The translations under genes were made by a program, and so were the position numbers. Below the pieces are notes generated by a model. The model ran no database searches and had not been told where the DNA came from. It saw only the letters and a list, made by a program, of their open reading frames with translations. Below, one piece after another: positions 28,333-37,149 of a DNA stretch of 64,000 bases (positions are counted from its first letter, which is position 1; every line of letters begins with the position of its first letter). This DNA comes from Bordetella petrii (GTDB lineage: Bacteria > Pseudomonadota > Gammaproteobacteria > Burkholderiales > Burkholderiaceae_B). The stretch spans positions 62,001-126,000 of the forward strand of contig WMBV01000008.1 of the NCBI GenBank assembly GCA_017745595.1, written 5' to 3'.

Positions 28333-29118
28333 ATGATCTCCATCCGGAATGTCTTCAAGTCTTTCGATGCCGTCGAGGTGTTGCGCGGGCTCAGTTTCGA
28401 CGTGCCCAAAGGCAAGACGGCGGTCTTGCTGGGCCGCAGCGGTTCCGGCAAGAGCACCATGCTGCGGTGCCTGAACTTGCTGGAGCACTGGGACCGCGGA
28501 GAGATCGAGATCGCGGGCCGGCCGCTGGGCGGCGAACGCTTGCCGGACGGCCGCTGGCGCCGCTGGAACAACCGCGAGGAAGCCGACGCGCGGCAGCGTA
28601 TCGGCATGGTTTTTCAGCAGTTCAACCTGTTTCCGCACATGACCGTGCTGCAAAACGTGATGTGCGGCCCTCGCAAGATTCTGGGCAAAAGCGATGCCTA
28701 TGCGCGCAAGCTCGCGCTGGACCTGCTGGACCAGGTAGGCCTGGAAGAAAAGAAAAGCCAGTATCCCGTATTTCTGTCGGGCGGACAGCAACAGCGCGTA
28801 GCGATTGCGCGGGCGCTGGCGATGAATCCCGAGGTGCTGTTGCTGGACGAGATTACGTCGGCGCTGGACCCCGAGCTGGTGGGCGAAGTGCTTGAAGTCG
28901 TGCGCGACCTCAAGCAGCGGGGCCTGACGATGGTGTGCGTGACGCACGAAATGCAGTTCGCCAGGGACGTCGCCGACCAGGTCATTTTCATGGAAGCCGG
29001 CTGCGTAGTCGAGCAAGGCGATCCCCGGCAAGTGCTGGCCAGCCCCGCCACCGAACAGCTGCGCAAGTTCTTGGCTCGCTTCCGCGCCCATGGCGCGGTG
29101 GCGGATATCGTGGCCTAG
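28333..29118 (+). CDS. Amino-acid ABC transporter ATP-binding protein
   Basis: A 261-residue ATPase of the HisP/GlnQ family: Walker A GRSGSGKST at 34-42, Q-loop FQQFNLFPHMT, signature LSGGQQQR near 148, and Walker B LLLDEITSALD near 170. Longer than the usual 240 residues because of an insert after the A-loop (RPLGGERLPDGRWRRWNN region). It powers the adjacent permeases with the binding protein encoded next. Confidence 0.95.
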   Translation: MISIRNVFKSFDAVEVLRGLSFDVPKGKTAVLLGRSGSGKSTMLRCLNLLEHWDRGEIEIAGRPLGGERLPDGRWRRWNNREEADARQRIGMVFQQFNLFPHMTVLQNVMCGPRKILGKSDAYARKLALDLLDQVGLEEKKSQYPVFLSGGQQQRVAIARALAMNPEVLLLDEITSALDPELVGEVLEVVRDLKQRGLTMVCVTHEMQFARDVADQVIFMEAGCVVEQGDPRQVLASPATEQLRKFLARFRAHGAVADIVA

Positions 29119-29160
29119 CCCGACGCGGCCTGGACCACTTCATTGGAGAAAGGGGGAATC

Positions 29161-29997
29161 ATGTTATTTCGCAAGTGGATCCAGTCGGTGCTGGCGGCAA
29201 GCGCGGCGCTGATCATGGTATGGCCGGGCCTGGCACAGGCGAACAAATTGCAGGATGTGCTGAAACGGGGCTATCTGATCGTGGGCACCACCAGCACCAC
29301 CCCGCCGTTTGGCTTCAAGGACGACAAGGGCGAGTTGCAGGGTTTTGACATCGACGTCAGCCGCCTGGTGGCCAAGGCCTTGTTCGGCGACCCCAGCAAG
29401 GTGAAATTCGAGCTGTTGAGCAACGAGGCACGGTGGTCGGCGCTGCAGAACGACCAGGTGGATATGGTGGCGCAGTTCGCCACCATCACACCGACGCGCC
29501 TGACGCGCGTGGGATTCACGCCGCGCTATTTCGACACCGGCATGACCGCGGTGGTGCGCAAGGATTCGAAGATCAAGAAGCTGGCGGATATCAACGATCC
29601 GTCCGTCACGATTGCCACCTTGACCGTGCCCGAGCAGATCGACTTGATAAAGCGAGTGGCGCCGCAAGCGAAAATCGCCAGCTTCGAGACCGTGGACCAG
29701 CAGTCGCTGGCCCTGCGTTCGGGCCGTGTGCAGGCTTTCCTGGTCGACCTGCCGATCGGCATGTGGTACGGGGCCACCAATCCCGATATTGCCATCGTGC
29801 CGGAGCTCTTCAGCGGGTTCCAGAATTACGGGATCGCCTACAAGCTGGGCGAGCTGGAGTGGAAGCAGTTCCTGGACAGCTTCGTGTCCGAACTGACGTC
29901 GGGATACTCGTATGTCGACTACACGGCCATCTACCAAAAGTATTTCAAGGTGGCGCCGCCGCCGCAGCGTTCGTACAAGCTGGAAGTTCCTCGCTGA
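29161..29997 (+). CDS. Amino-acid ABC transporter periplasmic solute-binding protein
   Basis: A 278-residue family 3 solute-binding protein with signal peptide (FRKWIQSVLAASAALIMVW, Ala-Gln-Ala cleavage near residue 27) and the family motifs GFDIDVSRLVA and DMVAQFATITPTR. GGGGG shortly upstream suits the ATG at 29161. It completes the ABC system and is followed directly by a D-threonine-aldolase-like enzyme, so a D- or beta-hydroxy-amino acid is a sensible ligand guess. The ligand cannot be deduced from sequence alone. Confidence 0.93.
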   Translation: MLFRKWIQSVLAASAALIMVWPGLAQANKLQDVLKRGYLIVGTTSTTPPFGFKDDKGELQGFDIDVSRLVAKALFGDPSKVKFELLSNEARWSALQNDQVDMVAQFATITPTRLTRVGFTPRYFDTGMTAVVRKDSKIKKLADINDPSVTIATLTVPEQIDLIKRVAPQAKIASFETVDQQSLALRSGRVQAFLVDLPIGMWYGATNPDIAIVPELFSGFQNYGIAYKLGELEWKQFLDSFVSELTSGYSYVDYTAIYQKYFKVAPPPQRSYKLEVPR

Positions 29998-30006
29998 GCC
30001 AAACCC

Positions 30007-31128
30007 ATGTATATGCTCCCCGCCCAGATAGGCGATGCCGTCGATGCGATCGACACCCCGGCCCTGATCGTGGACCTGGATGCGTTCGAGCGCAATTTGC
30101 GAAAAATGGCCGAGTTCGCCCAGCGGGCCGGCGTGCGCTTGCGCCCGCATGCGAAGACCCATCGTTGCTGCGCAATTGCGCTCAAGCAGATTGCGCTGGG
30201 CGCGGTCGGTCAGTGCTGCCAGAAAGTGGGCGAAGCCGAGGCTCTGGTGCGGGGCGGCGTGCACGACGTGCTGGTGACCAATCAGGTGGTGGATGAACGC
30301 AAGCTGCGGCGGCTGGCCTCGTTGGCCAAGGATGCCGTGGTGACGCTGTGCTTCGACGCGGCGGAACAAGTGCAGGCCGCCAGCCGCGCGGCGCTGGAGC
30401 TGGGCGTGGAATTGGGCGGGCTGGTGGAGATCGACGTGGGCATGAAGCGCTGCGGCGTGCCTCCCGGGGAAGCCGCCCGCGACCTGGCCAGGCGCATCGA
30501 TGCCGCGCCCGGCCTGCGCTTTCGCGGCTTGCAGGCGTACCAGGGGGCCGCTCAGCATCTGTCTACCTACGCCGCGCGGCGCAATGCGGTCGAGCAGGCG
30601 GCCGGCCAGGTTCGCGCCACGGTGCAGCTGCTTGAGCGCGAGGGCCTACGCTGCGAGCTGATCGGCGGCGCGGGCACGGGAACGTATCCCTTTGAGGGCG
30701 GCTCGGGGATATGGAACGAGCTGCAAACGGGCTCGTATATTTTCATGGACGCCGAGTACGGCGCGATCGAGGGCAGCGACGGCGCGGCCTACGCCGATTT
30801 CGAAAACAGTTTGTTCGTATTGGCGTCGGTAATGAGCGTGGCGGTGCCCGGCCGGGCGGTGCTGGATGCCGGCCTGAAATCGTTCAGTATCGAAAAAGGC
30901 CTGCCCCTGGTGCACGGCCTGGATGGCGTCCGCATGGCCGGCGCCTCGGATGAGCATGGCTCGCTGACCGTGGAGCCCGGCGCGCCGGCCTTGGCCCTGG
31001 GCGACAAGGTCAGGCTGGTGCCGGGACACTGCGACCCGACCGTGAACCTGCATGAATGCTTTGTTGCGGTGCGCAATGGGCGGGTAGAGGCGGTATGGCC
31101 CGTTGCCCCGCGGGGGGCCAGCCGCTGA
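30007..31128 (+). CDS. D-threonine / 3-hydroxy-D-aspartate aldolase-like PLP enzyme (fold type III)
   Basis: A 373-residue protein with PLP lysine Lys50 in RPHAKTH and a C-terminal metal motif G-His341-Cys342-Asp343-P-T. The His-x-Asp pair is the metal site of D-threonine aldolases, and GHCDPT is also seen in 3-hydroxyaspartate aldolases. It would cleave a beta-hydroxy-D-amino acid to glycine and an aldehyde (glyoxylate for hydroxyaspartate). It starts 9 nt after the binding-protein gene, as the last gene of the RidA-ABC operon. It is a paralogue of the enzyme at 58532-59671. Confidence 0.87.
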   Translation: MYMLPAQIGDAVDAIDTPALIVDLDAFERNLRKMAEFAQRAGVRLRPHAKTHRCCAIALKQIALGAVGQCCQKVGEAEALVRGGVHDVLVTNQVVDERKLRRLASLAKDAVVTLCFDAAEQVQAASRAALELGVELGGLVEIDVGMKRCGVPPGEAARDLARRIDAAPGLRFRGLQAYQGAAQHLSTYAARRNAVEQAAGQVRATVQLLEREGLRCELIGGAGTGTYPFEGGSGIWNELQTGSYIFMDAEYGAIEGSDGAAYADFENSLFVLASVMSVAVPGRAVLDAGLKSFSIEKGLPLVHGLDGVRMAGASDEHGSLTVEPGAPALALGDKVRLVPGHCDPTVNLHECFVAVRNGRVEAVWPVAPRGASR

Positions 31129-31151
31129 GCGCCGCCGGCGCCAGCCGGCTT

Positions 31152-31436
31152 TTACAGCTGTTCGAAGCGCGCATAGCGCTTGTCGGTATATTCGCGTTCG
31201 GTGACCAGCTCGCGCACCACGGCGGCAGGCGGGCCGCGGCGCAGCCATTCGAGCATGTGGTCGACTTGGTCGGGCGTGCCTTGCACCAGGGCCTGGACCG
31301 TGCCGTCTTCCATGTTCTGCACCCAGCCGGTCACGCCCAGCATATGGGCGCGGCGCACGGTGGCGTGCCGGTAGCCCACGCCTTGCACGACGCCCCTGAC
31401 GATGACGTGCACGGTTTCGTGTTGGGGGACTTGCAT
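31152..31436 (-). CDS. acyP: Acylphosphatase
   Basis: A 94-residue acylphosphatase with both catalytic residues at the family positions: Arg23 in GVVQGVGYRH and Asn41 in GWVQNMEDG. It hydrolyses acyl phosphates in the cytoplasm. It is divergent from the LldD-like gene and converges on the aldolase-like gene with only 23 nt between. Confidence 0.95.
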   Translation of the reverse strand: MQVPQHETVHVIVRGVVQGVGYRHATVRRAHMLGVTGWVQNMEDGTVQALVQGTPDQVDHMLEWLRRGPPAAVVRELVTEREYTDKRYARFEQL

Positions 31437-31519
31437 GCTGTCGATTCCTTTCTGTGCCGGGCGCGCGCGTATACTTGCTACGCCCTTTTGGTCCTCTATT
31501 CTCCCAATGATAGCGTCCC

Positions 31520-32686
31520 ATGAACAACGCGAACCTTGCCAAGATCACCTGCATTGAAGACCTGCGCGTCCTGGCGCAGAAACGCGTGCCGCGCATGTTC
31601 TACGACTACGCGGATTCCGGCGCCTGGACCGAAGGCACCTATCGCGCCAACGAAGCCGACTTCCAGGCGATCAAACTGCGCCAGCGGGTAGCCGTCGACA
31701 TGGAAGGCCGGTCGCTGCGCACCACCATGGCCGGCGCCGATGCCGTGATGCCCGTGGCCATCGCGCCCACCGGGCTCACCGGCATGCAGCATGCCGACGG
31801 CGAAATGGTGGCCGCGCAGGCCGCCGCCGAGTTCGGCGTGCCCTTCACCTTGTCCACCATGAGCATCTGCTCGATCGAAGACGTCGCGCGCGCCACGGGC
31901 AAGCCGTTCTGGTTTCAGCTGTATGTGATGCGCGACCGCGAATTCGTCGCCAACCTGATCGACCGCGCCAAGGCGGCCGGCTGCTCGGCGCTGGTGCTGA
32001 CGCTGGACCTGCAGATTCTGGGCCAGCGGCACAAAGACATCCGCAACGGGCTGTCGGCGCCGCCCAAGCCCACGCTGGCCAACCTGATCAACCTGGCCAC
32101 CAAGCCGCGCTGGTGCCTGGGCATGCTGGGCACGCCGCGCCGCACCTTCGGCAACATCGTGGGGCATGCCAAGGGCGTGGCCGACCTGTCGTCGCTGTCG
32201 TCATGGACGGCCGAGCAGTTCGACCCGCGCCTGAGCTGGGACGACGTCGAATGGATCAAGCAGCGCTGGGGCGGCAAGCTGATCCTGAAGGGCATCCTGG
32301 ATGTCGAAGACGCGCGCCTGGCGGCCGACAGCGGCGCCGATGCGTTGATCGTCAGCAATCACGGCGGGCGCCAGCTCGACGGCGCCATGTCGTCCATCGC
32401 CGCCCTGCCCGCGATCGCCGACGCGGTGGGCTCGCGCATCGAGGTCTGGATGGATGGCGGCATCCGCTCGGGCCAAGACGTACTGAAGGCCGTGGCGCTG
32501 GGCGCGCGCGGCACCATGATCGGCCGCGCCTTCCTGTACGGCCTGGGGGCCTGCGGCAAGGCGGGCGTCACCCGCGCGCTCGAAATCCTGTACAAGGAAA
32601 TGGACGTCACCATGGCGCTGTGCGGCCGCAAATCGCTGACGCCGGGCGACCGCAGCGTGCTGCTGCCGGGCACGTACCCGACGTAA
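31520..32686 (+). CDS. lldD: FMN-dependent alpha-hydroxy-acid dehydrogenase (L-lactate dehydrogenase type)
   Basis: A 388-residue member of the LldD/glycolate oxidase family. The FMN-barrel signature SNHGGRQLDG contains the catalytic His and substrate-binding Arg; FYDYADSGAWTE near the N-terminus and LILKGIL are also family hallmarks. It oxidises an L-2-hydroxy acid and passes electrons to quinone. Lactate is the default guess, but mandelate and glycolate are alternatives; no lactate permease is adjacent. Confidence 0.9.
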   Translation: MNNANLAKITCIEDLRVLAQKRVPRMFYDYADSGAWTEGTYRANEADFQAIKLRQRVAVDMEGRSLRTTMAGADAVMPVAIAPTGLTGMQHADGEMVAAQAAAEFGVPFTLSTMSICSIEDVARATGKPFWFQLYVMRDREFVANLIDRAKAAGCSALVLTLDLQILGQRHKDIRNGLSAPPKPTLANLINLATKPRWCLGMLGTPRRTFGNIVGHAKGVADLSSLSSWTAEQFDPRLSWDDVEWIKQRWGGKLILKGILDVEDARLAADSGADALIVSNHGGRQLDGAMSSIAALPAIADAVGSRIEVWMDGGIRSGQDVLKAVALGARGTMIGRAFLYGLGACGKAGVTRALEILYKEMDVTMALCGRKSLTPGDRSVLLPGTYPT

Positions 32687-32714
32687 GCGCACTTGTAGCT
32701 GTCGGTTGATTCAA

Positions 32715-32745
32715 GGTGTCTGACACCCTGCGGGAGTCAGACACC
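32715..32745 (+). repeat. GGTGTCTGAC palindromic repeat, single copy (forward)
   Basis: Identical in sequence to the copies at 20263, 45686 and 53513. It lies between the LldD-like and AraC-like genes, both rightward. Confidence 0.92.
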
Positions 32746-32826
32746 TGCCTGGCCCGCCCCTGCCCCGGTTCAAAACCGCAATATCTGCAAAGCCGCCGCC
32801 GATACAGTGGGTGCCCTGGAGAACGC

Positions 32827-33657
32827 ATGAAGTCCAAGACCCGCATCCACTATGCCACCCGGCTGGAGCCGGTGCTGCAATGGCTGGCCTCGCATCCCGA
32901 TGCGGTGCCCGACCTGTACCGCCTGGCCGACCTGGCGTGCCTGTCGCCCTACCATTTTCATCGCGTCTACCGCGCGCTGATGGGCGAGACCGTGCATGCC
33001 ACGATGCTGCGCGTGCGCATGCACCGGGCATCGGTGGACCTGGCGGAAGACCGGCCCATGCGGCAGGTGGCGCAACGCGCCGGGTACTCGTCGCAAGCCG
33101 CATTCAACCGGGCTTTCGGCGCCGTGTTCGGCATGCCGCCGGGCCGCTACCGGCATGCGCGCTCCAGGCCTTTCAATCCTCAGGAGCTTGGCATGTATCC
33201 CATCACTATCGAGCAGTTCGACGGCGCGGCGCTGGCCACCTTGGCGCACCAGGGCGATTACCAACAGATCGGCACGACGTTCGACCGCCTGTTCATGCTG
33301 GCGTCCAGCCGCGATCTGGTCGGGCCCGCGACGCGTTCGTTCGGGGTGTACTACGACGATCCGTCGCAGGTGCCGGCCGCCCGGCTGCGTTCGCGCGCCG
33401 GCCTGACGCTGCCCCCGGGCGCGACTGCCGACGCGGTGTTCGAGCCGTTCGAGTTGCCGGCCGCGCGCTGCGCGGTGCTGGAATACACCGGGCCCTACAG
33501 CGAGATCGAGGCCGCGTACGACTGGCTGTTCGCGCAATGGCTGCCGGCCAGTGGACAAGAAACGCTGGACTTTCCGATGTGGGAAGAATACGTGAACGAT
33601 CCCAAGACCACGCCCGCGGCCGAACTGAAGACGCGCATCTACTTGCCGCTGGCGTGA
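32827..33657 (+). CDS. AraC-family regulator with GyrI-like effector domain
   Basis: A 276-residue protein: residues 1-110 form two AraC helix-turn-helix units (LADLACLSPYHFHRVYRAL and VAQRAGYSSQAAFNRAFG), and residues about 124-276 form a GyrI/BmrR-type small-molecule binding domain (IEQFDGAALATLAHQGDY ... EYTGPYSEIEAAYDWLFAQWLP). Such proteins (Rob/MarA-like with GyrI domain) sense hydrophobic compounds. GGAG before the ATG at 32827 supports the start. Target genes are not evident. Confidence 0.92.
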   Translation: MKSKTRIHYATRLEPVLQWLASHPDAVPDLYRLADLACLSPYHFHRVYRALMGETVHATMLRVRMHRASVDLAEDRPMRQVAQRAGYSSQAAFNRAFGAVFGMPPGRYRHARSRPFNPQELGMYPITIEQFDGAALATLAHQGDYQQIGTTFDRLFMLASSRDLVGPATRSFGVYYDDPSQVPAARLRSRAGLTLPPGATADAVFEPFELPAARCAVLEYTGPYSEIEAAYDWLFAQWLPASGQETLDFPMWEEYVNDPKTTPAAELKTRIYLPLA

Positions 33658-33678
33658 CGATAGGCCGCCTTGAATTTC

Positions 33679-33713
33679 GGTGTCTGACACCCGCTGCGCG
33701 GGAGTCAGACACC
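33679..33713 (+). repeat. GGTGTCTGAC palindromic repeat with lengthened loop (forward)
   Basis: The arms are intact but the centre is 15 bases (ACCCGCTGCGCGGGA), forming a longer inner CCCGC/GCGGG stem. A degenerate half-copy sharing CCCGCTGCGCGGGAG follows at about 33723-33748. It lies in the convergent gap between the AraC-like and BMP genes. Confidence 0.9.
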
Positions 33714-33761
33714 TGATCACCACACCCGCTGCGCGGGAGCCAGGCACCTGGCGGGGCGTTG

Positions 33762-34790
33762 CTAGGGCGTGGAACGGGGCGGGCTGTCGTTGATCTTGAC
33801 GCTGAAGCTGCCGTCGAGAATGGCTTCCTGGCGGGCCTGGACGCTGGCGACCAGCCCGCCCGGCAATTTGCCGGCGAAGGTGCCCAGCGGCGAAAGCATC
33901 GAGCCCTGGTAACGCATCTGCGAATACTTGCCGTAGTCGTCGGCCTTGAAGGTGCCGCGCCTGACCATGGTGAGCGCCCGTTCGATGGTGGGTTCCATGT
34001 TCCAGAGCGCCGACGCGACCACTGTGTCCGGATACTGGGGCTGGGTGTCGATGACGTTGCCGATGGCCAGCTTGCCGCGTTCTTGCGCGGCCTCGGCCAC
34101 GCCGAAGCGCTCGGCGTATAGTACGTCGACGCCCTGGTCGATCATGGCGAAAGCGGCCTGCTTGGCCTGGGGCGGATCGAACCACGAGCCGATGAAGGCG
34201 ACGTAGAACCGGGCGTCGGGATTGATTTCGTGCACGCCGTCCATGAAGGCGTGCATGAGGCGGTTGACCTCGGGGATGGGGTACCCGCCCACCAGGCCGA
34301 TCTTGCCGCTTTCGCTCAAGCCGCCGGCGATCATGCCGGTAAGGTAGGCCGCTTCTTGGATGTAGTTGTCGAACACCGAGAAGTTGGGCTGCTGGGGCCG
34401 GCCGGAAGAGCCCATCAGGAAAGCGATTTGCGGGTAATCGCGGGCCACCGCGCGCGATGCCGCTTCGGCCCGGAAGGCCTCGCCCACGATCAGTTGCACC
34501 CCTTCGTCGGCGTAGCGGCGCAAGGCGCGCTCGTAGGCGTCGTGCGCCACGTTTTCCGAGAACGCGTAGTCGATGTCGCCGCGCGCCTGGGCCAGCACCA
34601 GCGCCCGGTGCACGCGCGAGACCCATTGCTGGCCGATGGGCACGGTATAGACGGCGGCAACCTTGATCCGGCCCGCGGCCTGGGCGTGAACCACCCGGCC
34701 GGCGGCCAGGCAGCCTAATGCCGCCGCCAGCCGCAGTATCGTGCTGCGCCGCGTCTGTCCGGCGGCCGGCAGAGAAGAGCGGTAAATCAT
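33762..34790 (-). CDS. BMP-family (Med/PnrA type) ABC-type substrate-binding protein
   Basis: A 342-residue protein with a signal peptide after an Arg-rich N-region (TRRSTILRLAAALGCLAAG) and the BMP fold: KVAAVYTVPIGQQWVSRVHRAL, QLIVGEAFRA, PQIAFLMGSSG, GKIGLVGGYPIPEV. BMP proteins bind nucleosides or related solutes for ABC importers. No permease or ATPase gene is adjacent. The longer frame up to 35000 would overlap the divergent gene and lacks family match. GGAG lies 10 nt before the chosen ATG. Confidence 0.9.
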   Translation of the reverse strand: MIYRSSLPAAGQTRRSTILRLAAALGCLAAGRVVHAQAAGRIKVAAVYTVPIGQQWVSRVHRALVLAQARGDIDYAFSENVAHDAYERALRRYADEGVQLIVGEAFRAEAASRAVARDYPQIAFLMGSSGRPQQPNFSVFDNYIQEAAYLTGMIAGGLSESGKIGLVGGYPIPEVNRLMHAFMDGVHEINPDARFYVAFIGSWFDPPQAKQAAFAMIDQGVDVLYAERFGVAEAAQERGKLAIGNVIDTQPQYPDTVVASALWNMEPTIERALTMVRRGTFKADDYGKYSQMRYQGSMLSPLGTFAGKLPGGLVASVQARQEAILDGSFSVKINDSPPRSTP

Positions 34791-34895
34791 GGAAGAGGGG
34801 CTCCTGCACGCATCGCGATAAGGTCGGGCGCGCTGGGTGGGCTGACATACCGCGCGCTCCGCGAATGGATTATAGGCAGCTTGCTCCGCGCCCGC

Positions 34896-34924
34896 TTGTT
34901 CCGCGGTGCATAATCTTGCATAGA
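34896..34924 (+). promoter_or_regulatory. Possible sigma-70 promoter for the ketopantoate-reductase-like gene
   Basis: TTGTTC and CATAGA are separated by 17 nt, and the transcript would start about 40 nt before the ATG at 34969. The match is moderate and only one of several A/T-richer hexamers in the divergent gap. Confidence 0.3.
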
Positions 34925-34968
34925 ACGCGCCGCGTGTCGATGCGCGGCGGAATTCTTCGGAGAGATCG

Positions 34969-35898
34969 ATGCGACTGCTGTTTCTGGGTGCCGGCGGCAC
35001 GGGCGGCTATTTTGGCGGGCGGGCGGCCCAGGCGGGCGCCGACGTCACCTTCCTGGTACGCGAGGCGCGCGCGCAAAAGCTGCGCGGCGACGGCCTGCGC
35101 ATCGAAAGCCCGCGCGGCGATGCCGTGCTGCATCCCAACATCGTGACGGCCGCCGAAGTCGACGGCGCCTACGACGTGGTGGTGATCAGCTGCAAGGCGT
35201 ACGACCTGTCCAGCGCGATCGAGGCGATCCGCCCCGCGGTGGGCGCCGATACCGCCATTCTGCCCATCATGAACGGCGTGCTGCAGTACGACACGCTGGA
35301 TGCCGAGTTCGGCGCGGCCCGGATATTGGGCGGCCTGTGCCAGATCAATGCCACGCTGGGCCCCGAGGGCCAGGTGCGGCACCTGGGCCAGCACGCGTTG
35401 CTGGTATACGGCGAACGCGCGGGCGAGCCGCGCAGCGCGCGCTGCGCGGCGCTGGAAACCGCGCTGGCCGGGGCGGCCTTCAGCAGCCGTCTCAGCAGCG
35501 CCATCCAGCAGGATGTCTGGGAAAAATATGTGTTCCTGACTACCCTGGCCGCGGCCACCTGCCTGATGCGCGGGCCGGTGGGGCAGATCGTGTCCACCGA
35601 CGACGGCGAGTCCATCGTGCGCGACCTGCTGCGCGAATGCCAGCAGGTGGCCGCGGCATCGGGCCACACGGTGCGCGCCGAGGCCGATGCGGCCGCCCTG
35701 AAGGTGCTGATCGACCGCGATTCGGCCATGACCGCGTCCATGTTCCGCGATTTGTGCCAGGGCGCGCGGGTCGAGGCCGACCACATCGTGGGCGACATGG
35801 TGCACCGCAGCCGCACGCTGGGGCTGGATACGCCGGTCTTGCGCGTCGCTTACGCGCACCTGCAGGTGTACCAGGCGCAGCGCGGCATTGGTGCATGA
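34969..35898 (+). CDS. Ketopantoate reductase family (ApbA/PanE-like) oxidoreductase
   Basis: A 309-residue NADPH-dependent reductase: N-terminal GAGGTGG at 7-13, the VISCKAYDL lysine motif, IMNGVLQYD, and C-terminal helices with WEKYVFLTTLAAATCLMRGPVG. The family reduces 2-ketopantoate in pantothenate synthesis, but many paralogues act on other 2-keto acids, and nothing nearby belongs to the pantothenate pathway. GGAGAG sits just upstream of the start. Confidence 0.9.
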   Translation: MRLLFLGAGGTGGYFGGRAAQAGADVTFLVREARAQKLRGDGLRIESPRGDAVLHPNIVTAAEVDGAYDVVVISCKAYDLSSAIEAIRPAVGADTAILPIMNGVLQYDTLDAEFGAARILGGLCQINATLGPEGQVRHLGQHALLVYGERAGEPRSARCAALETALAGAAFSSRLSSAIQQDVWEKYVFLTTLAAATCLMRGPVGQIVSTDDGESIVRDLLRECQQVAAASGHTVRAEADAAALKVLIDRDSAMTASMFRDLCQGARVEADHIVGDMVHRSRTLGLDTPVLRVAYAHLQVYQAQRGIGA

Positions 35899-35986
35899 CG
35901 CGCAACCGACTATCGCGCGCCGGGGTGTATGCGGGCGCGCGCGGCGGGACTAGCATGGAGACTATCTACTGCTACCGGAGTTCGCC

Positions 35987-36598
35987 ATGAAGATCGCACT
36001 GATCGGTATCACGGGCCGGGTGGGCTCGCGCGTTGCCGACGAACTGTTGCGCCGCGGCCATCAGGTCACCGGCATTGCCCGCAACCCCGCGGATATCGTG
36101 CCTCGGCCCGGGCTGGAGGCCCGCCAGGGCGATGCCACCGACCCCGCCGGCCTGGCGCCCTTGCTGGCCGGTCACGACGCGGTGATCAGCGCCGCCCGGT
36201 TCGTGTCCACCGACGCCAAGCCGCTGCTCGAGGCCGTGCGCCACGCCGCCGTGCCGCGCCTGCTGGTGGTGGGGGGCGCGGGCAGCCTGCGGGTGGCGCC
36301 GGGCGTCATGCTGATCGACACGGCCGACTTCCCCGATGCCTACAAGCCCGAGGCGCGCGCCGGCGTGGTGTTCCTGGATACGCTGCGCCGCGAGACCGAG
36401 CTGGACTGGACCTTTCTTTCGCCGTCGGCGCTGTTCGAGCCCGGCGAACGCACCGGGGTGTTCCGGCTCGGCGACGACGAGCTGCTGGCCGACGACGAGG
36501 GCAAGAGCTGGATCTCGATGGAAGACTACGCCATCGCGCTGGTCGATGAACTCGAGACGCCGCGCCATTCGCGGCGCCGCTATACGGTCGGCTATTGA
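35987..36598 (+). CDS. NAD(P)-binding NmrA/YwnB-like protein
   Basis: A 203-residue Rossmann protein starting MKIALIGITGRVGSRVADELL, the atypical short-chain dehydrogenase group with no Tyr-x3-Lys catalytic pair. Related proteins (YwnB, biliverdin-reductase-like) act as reductases or redox sensors. It precedes the nucleoside-deoxyribosyltransferase-like gene by 20 nt, so they may be co-transcribed. Confidence 0.88.
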   Translation: MKIALIGITGRVGSRVADELLRRGHQVTGIARNPADIVPRPGLEARQGDATDPAGLAPLLAGHDAVISAARFVSTDAKPLLEAVRHAAVPRLLVVGGAGSLRVAPGVMLIDTADFPDAYKPEARAGVVFLDTLRRETELDWTFLSPSALFEPGERTGVFRLGDDELLADDEGKSWISMEDYAIALVDELETPRHSRRRYTVGY

Positions 36599-36618
36599 TC
36601 CGGCCGCGCGACGGCGCC

Positions 36619-37149
36619 ATGAAAACGATCTACCTGGCCGGCTTCGATGTGTTCCGCTCCGACTCGCTGGCGCACGGCGAATGGCTGAAGCTGCAATGCC
36701 GCCGCCACGGTTTCGAAGGCCTGTATCCGCACGACAATCAGGCCCCCGAAGGACTGCCGGCCCGCGCGCTGGCGCAATGGATCTACGAGGCCAATACGGC
36801 GATGATCCGCCAGGCCGACGCGGTGATGGCCAACCTGAATCCGTTTCGCGGCGCCGAGCCCGATTCGGGCACCGCCTTCGAAGTGGGCTACGCCATCGCC
36901 CTGGGCAAGCCGGTGTGGGCGTATGTGGACCACGCCGATCCGCTGGTGCGGCGCCTGGCCGTGGCGCGGGCCGACGATCCGCCGCGCCACGTCGATGCGC
37001 AAGGCTATACGGTGGAAGACTTCGGCCTGAGCCTGAACCTGATGCTGGCGTGCAGCGTGCGGATCGTGCCGGGCGACGTGCCGCAGTGCCTGGCGGAGAT
37101 GGCGCTGGGCTTGGGAAGCGAGCGGGATGCGGCGGGGCTAGGTGTCTGA
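36619..37149 (+). CDS. Nucleoside 2-deoxyribosyltransferase-like protein
   Basis: A 176-residue protein of the NDT family: KTIYLAGFDVF at the N-terminus, ADAVMANLNPFRG, and the catalytic motif DSGTAFEVGYAIALGKPVWAY with Glu88 as the likely nucleophile. It would exchange bases on deoxynucleosides or hydrolyse nucleotides for salvage. The last codons (Gly-Val-stop) are inside a GGTGTCTGAC palindrome whose TGA supplies the stop, so repeat insertion probably altered the original C-terminus. An earlier TTG at 36595 is possible but unneeded. Confidence 0.85.
   Translation: MKTIYLAGFDVFRSDSLAHGEWLKLQCRRHGFEGLYPHDNQAPEGLPARALAQWIYEANTAMIRQADAVMANLNPFRGAEPDSGTAFEVGYAIALGKPVWAYVDHADPLVRRLAVARADDPPRHVDAQGYTVEDFGLSLNLMLACSVRIVPGDVPQCLAEMALGLGSERDAAGLGV

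Noticed and set aside
34969-35898. Firm panE assignment
   Set aside because: Motifs fit the ApbA/PanE family, but paralogues with other functions are common and no pantothenate genes are nearby.
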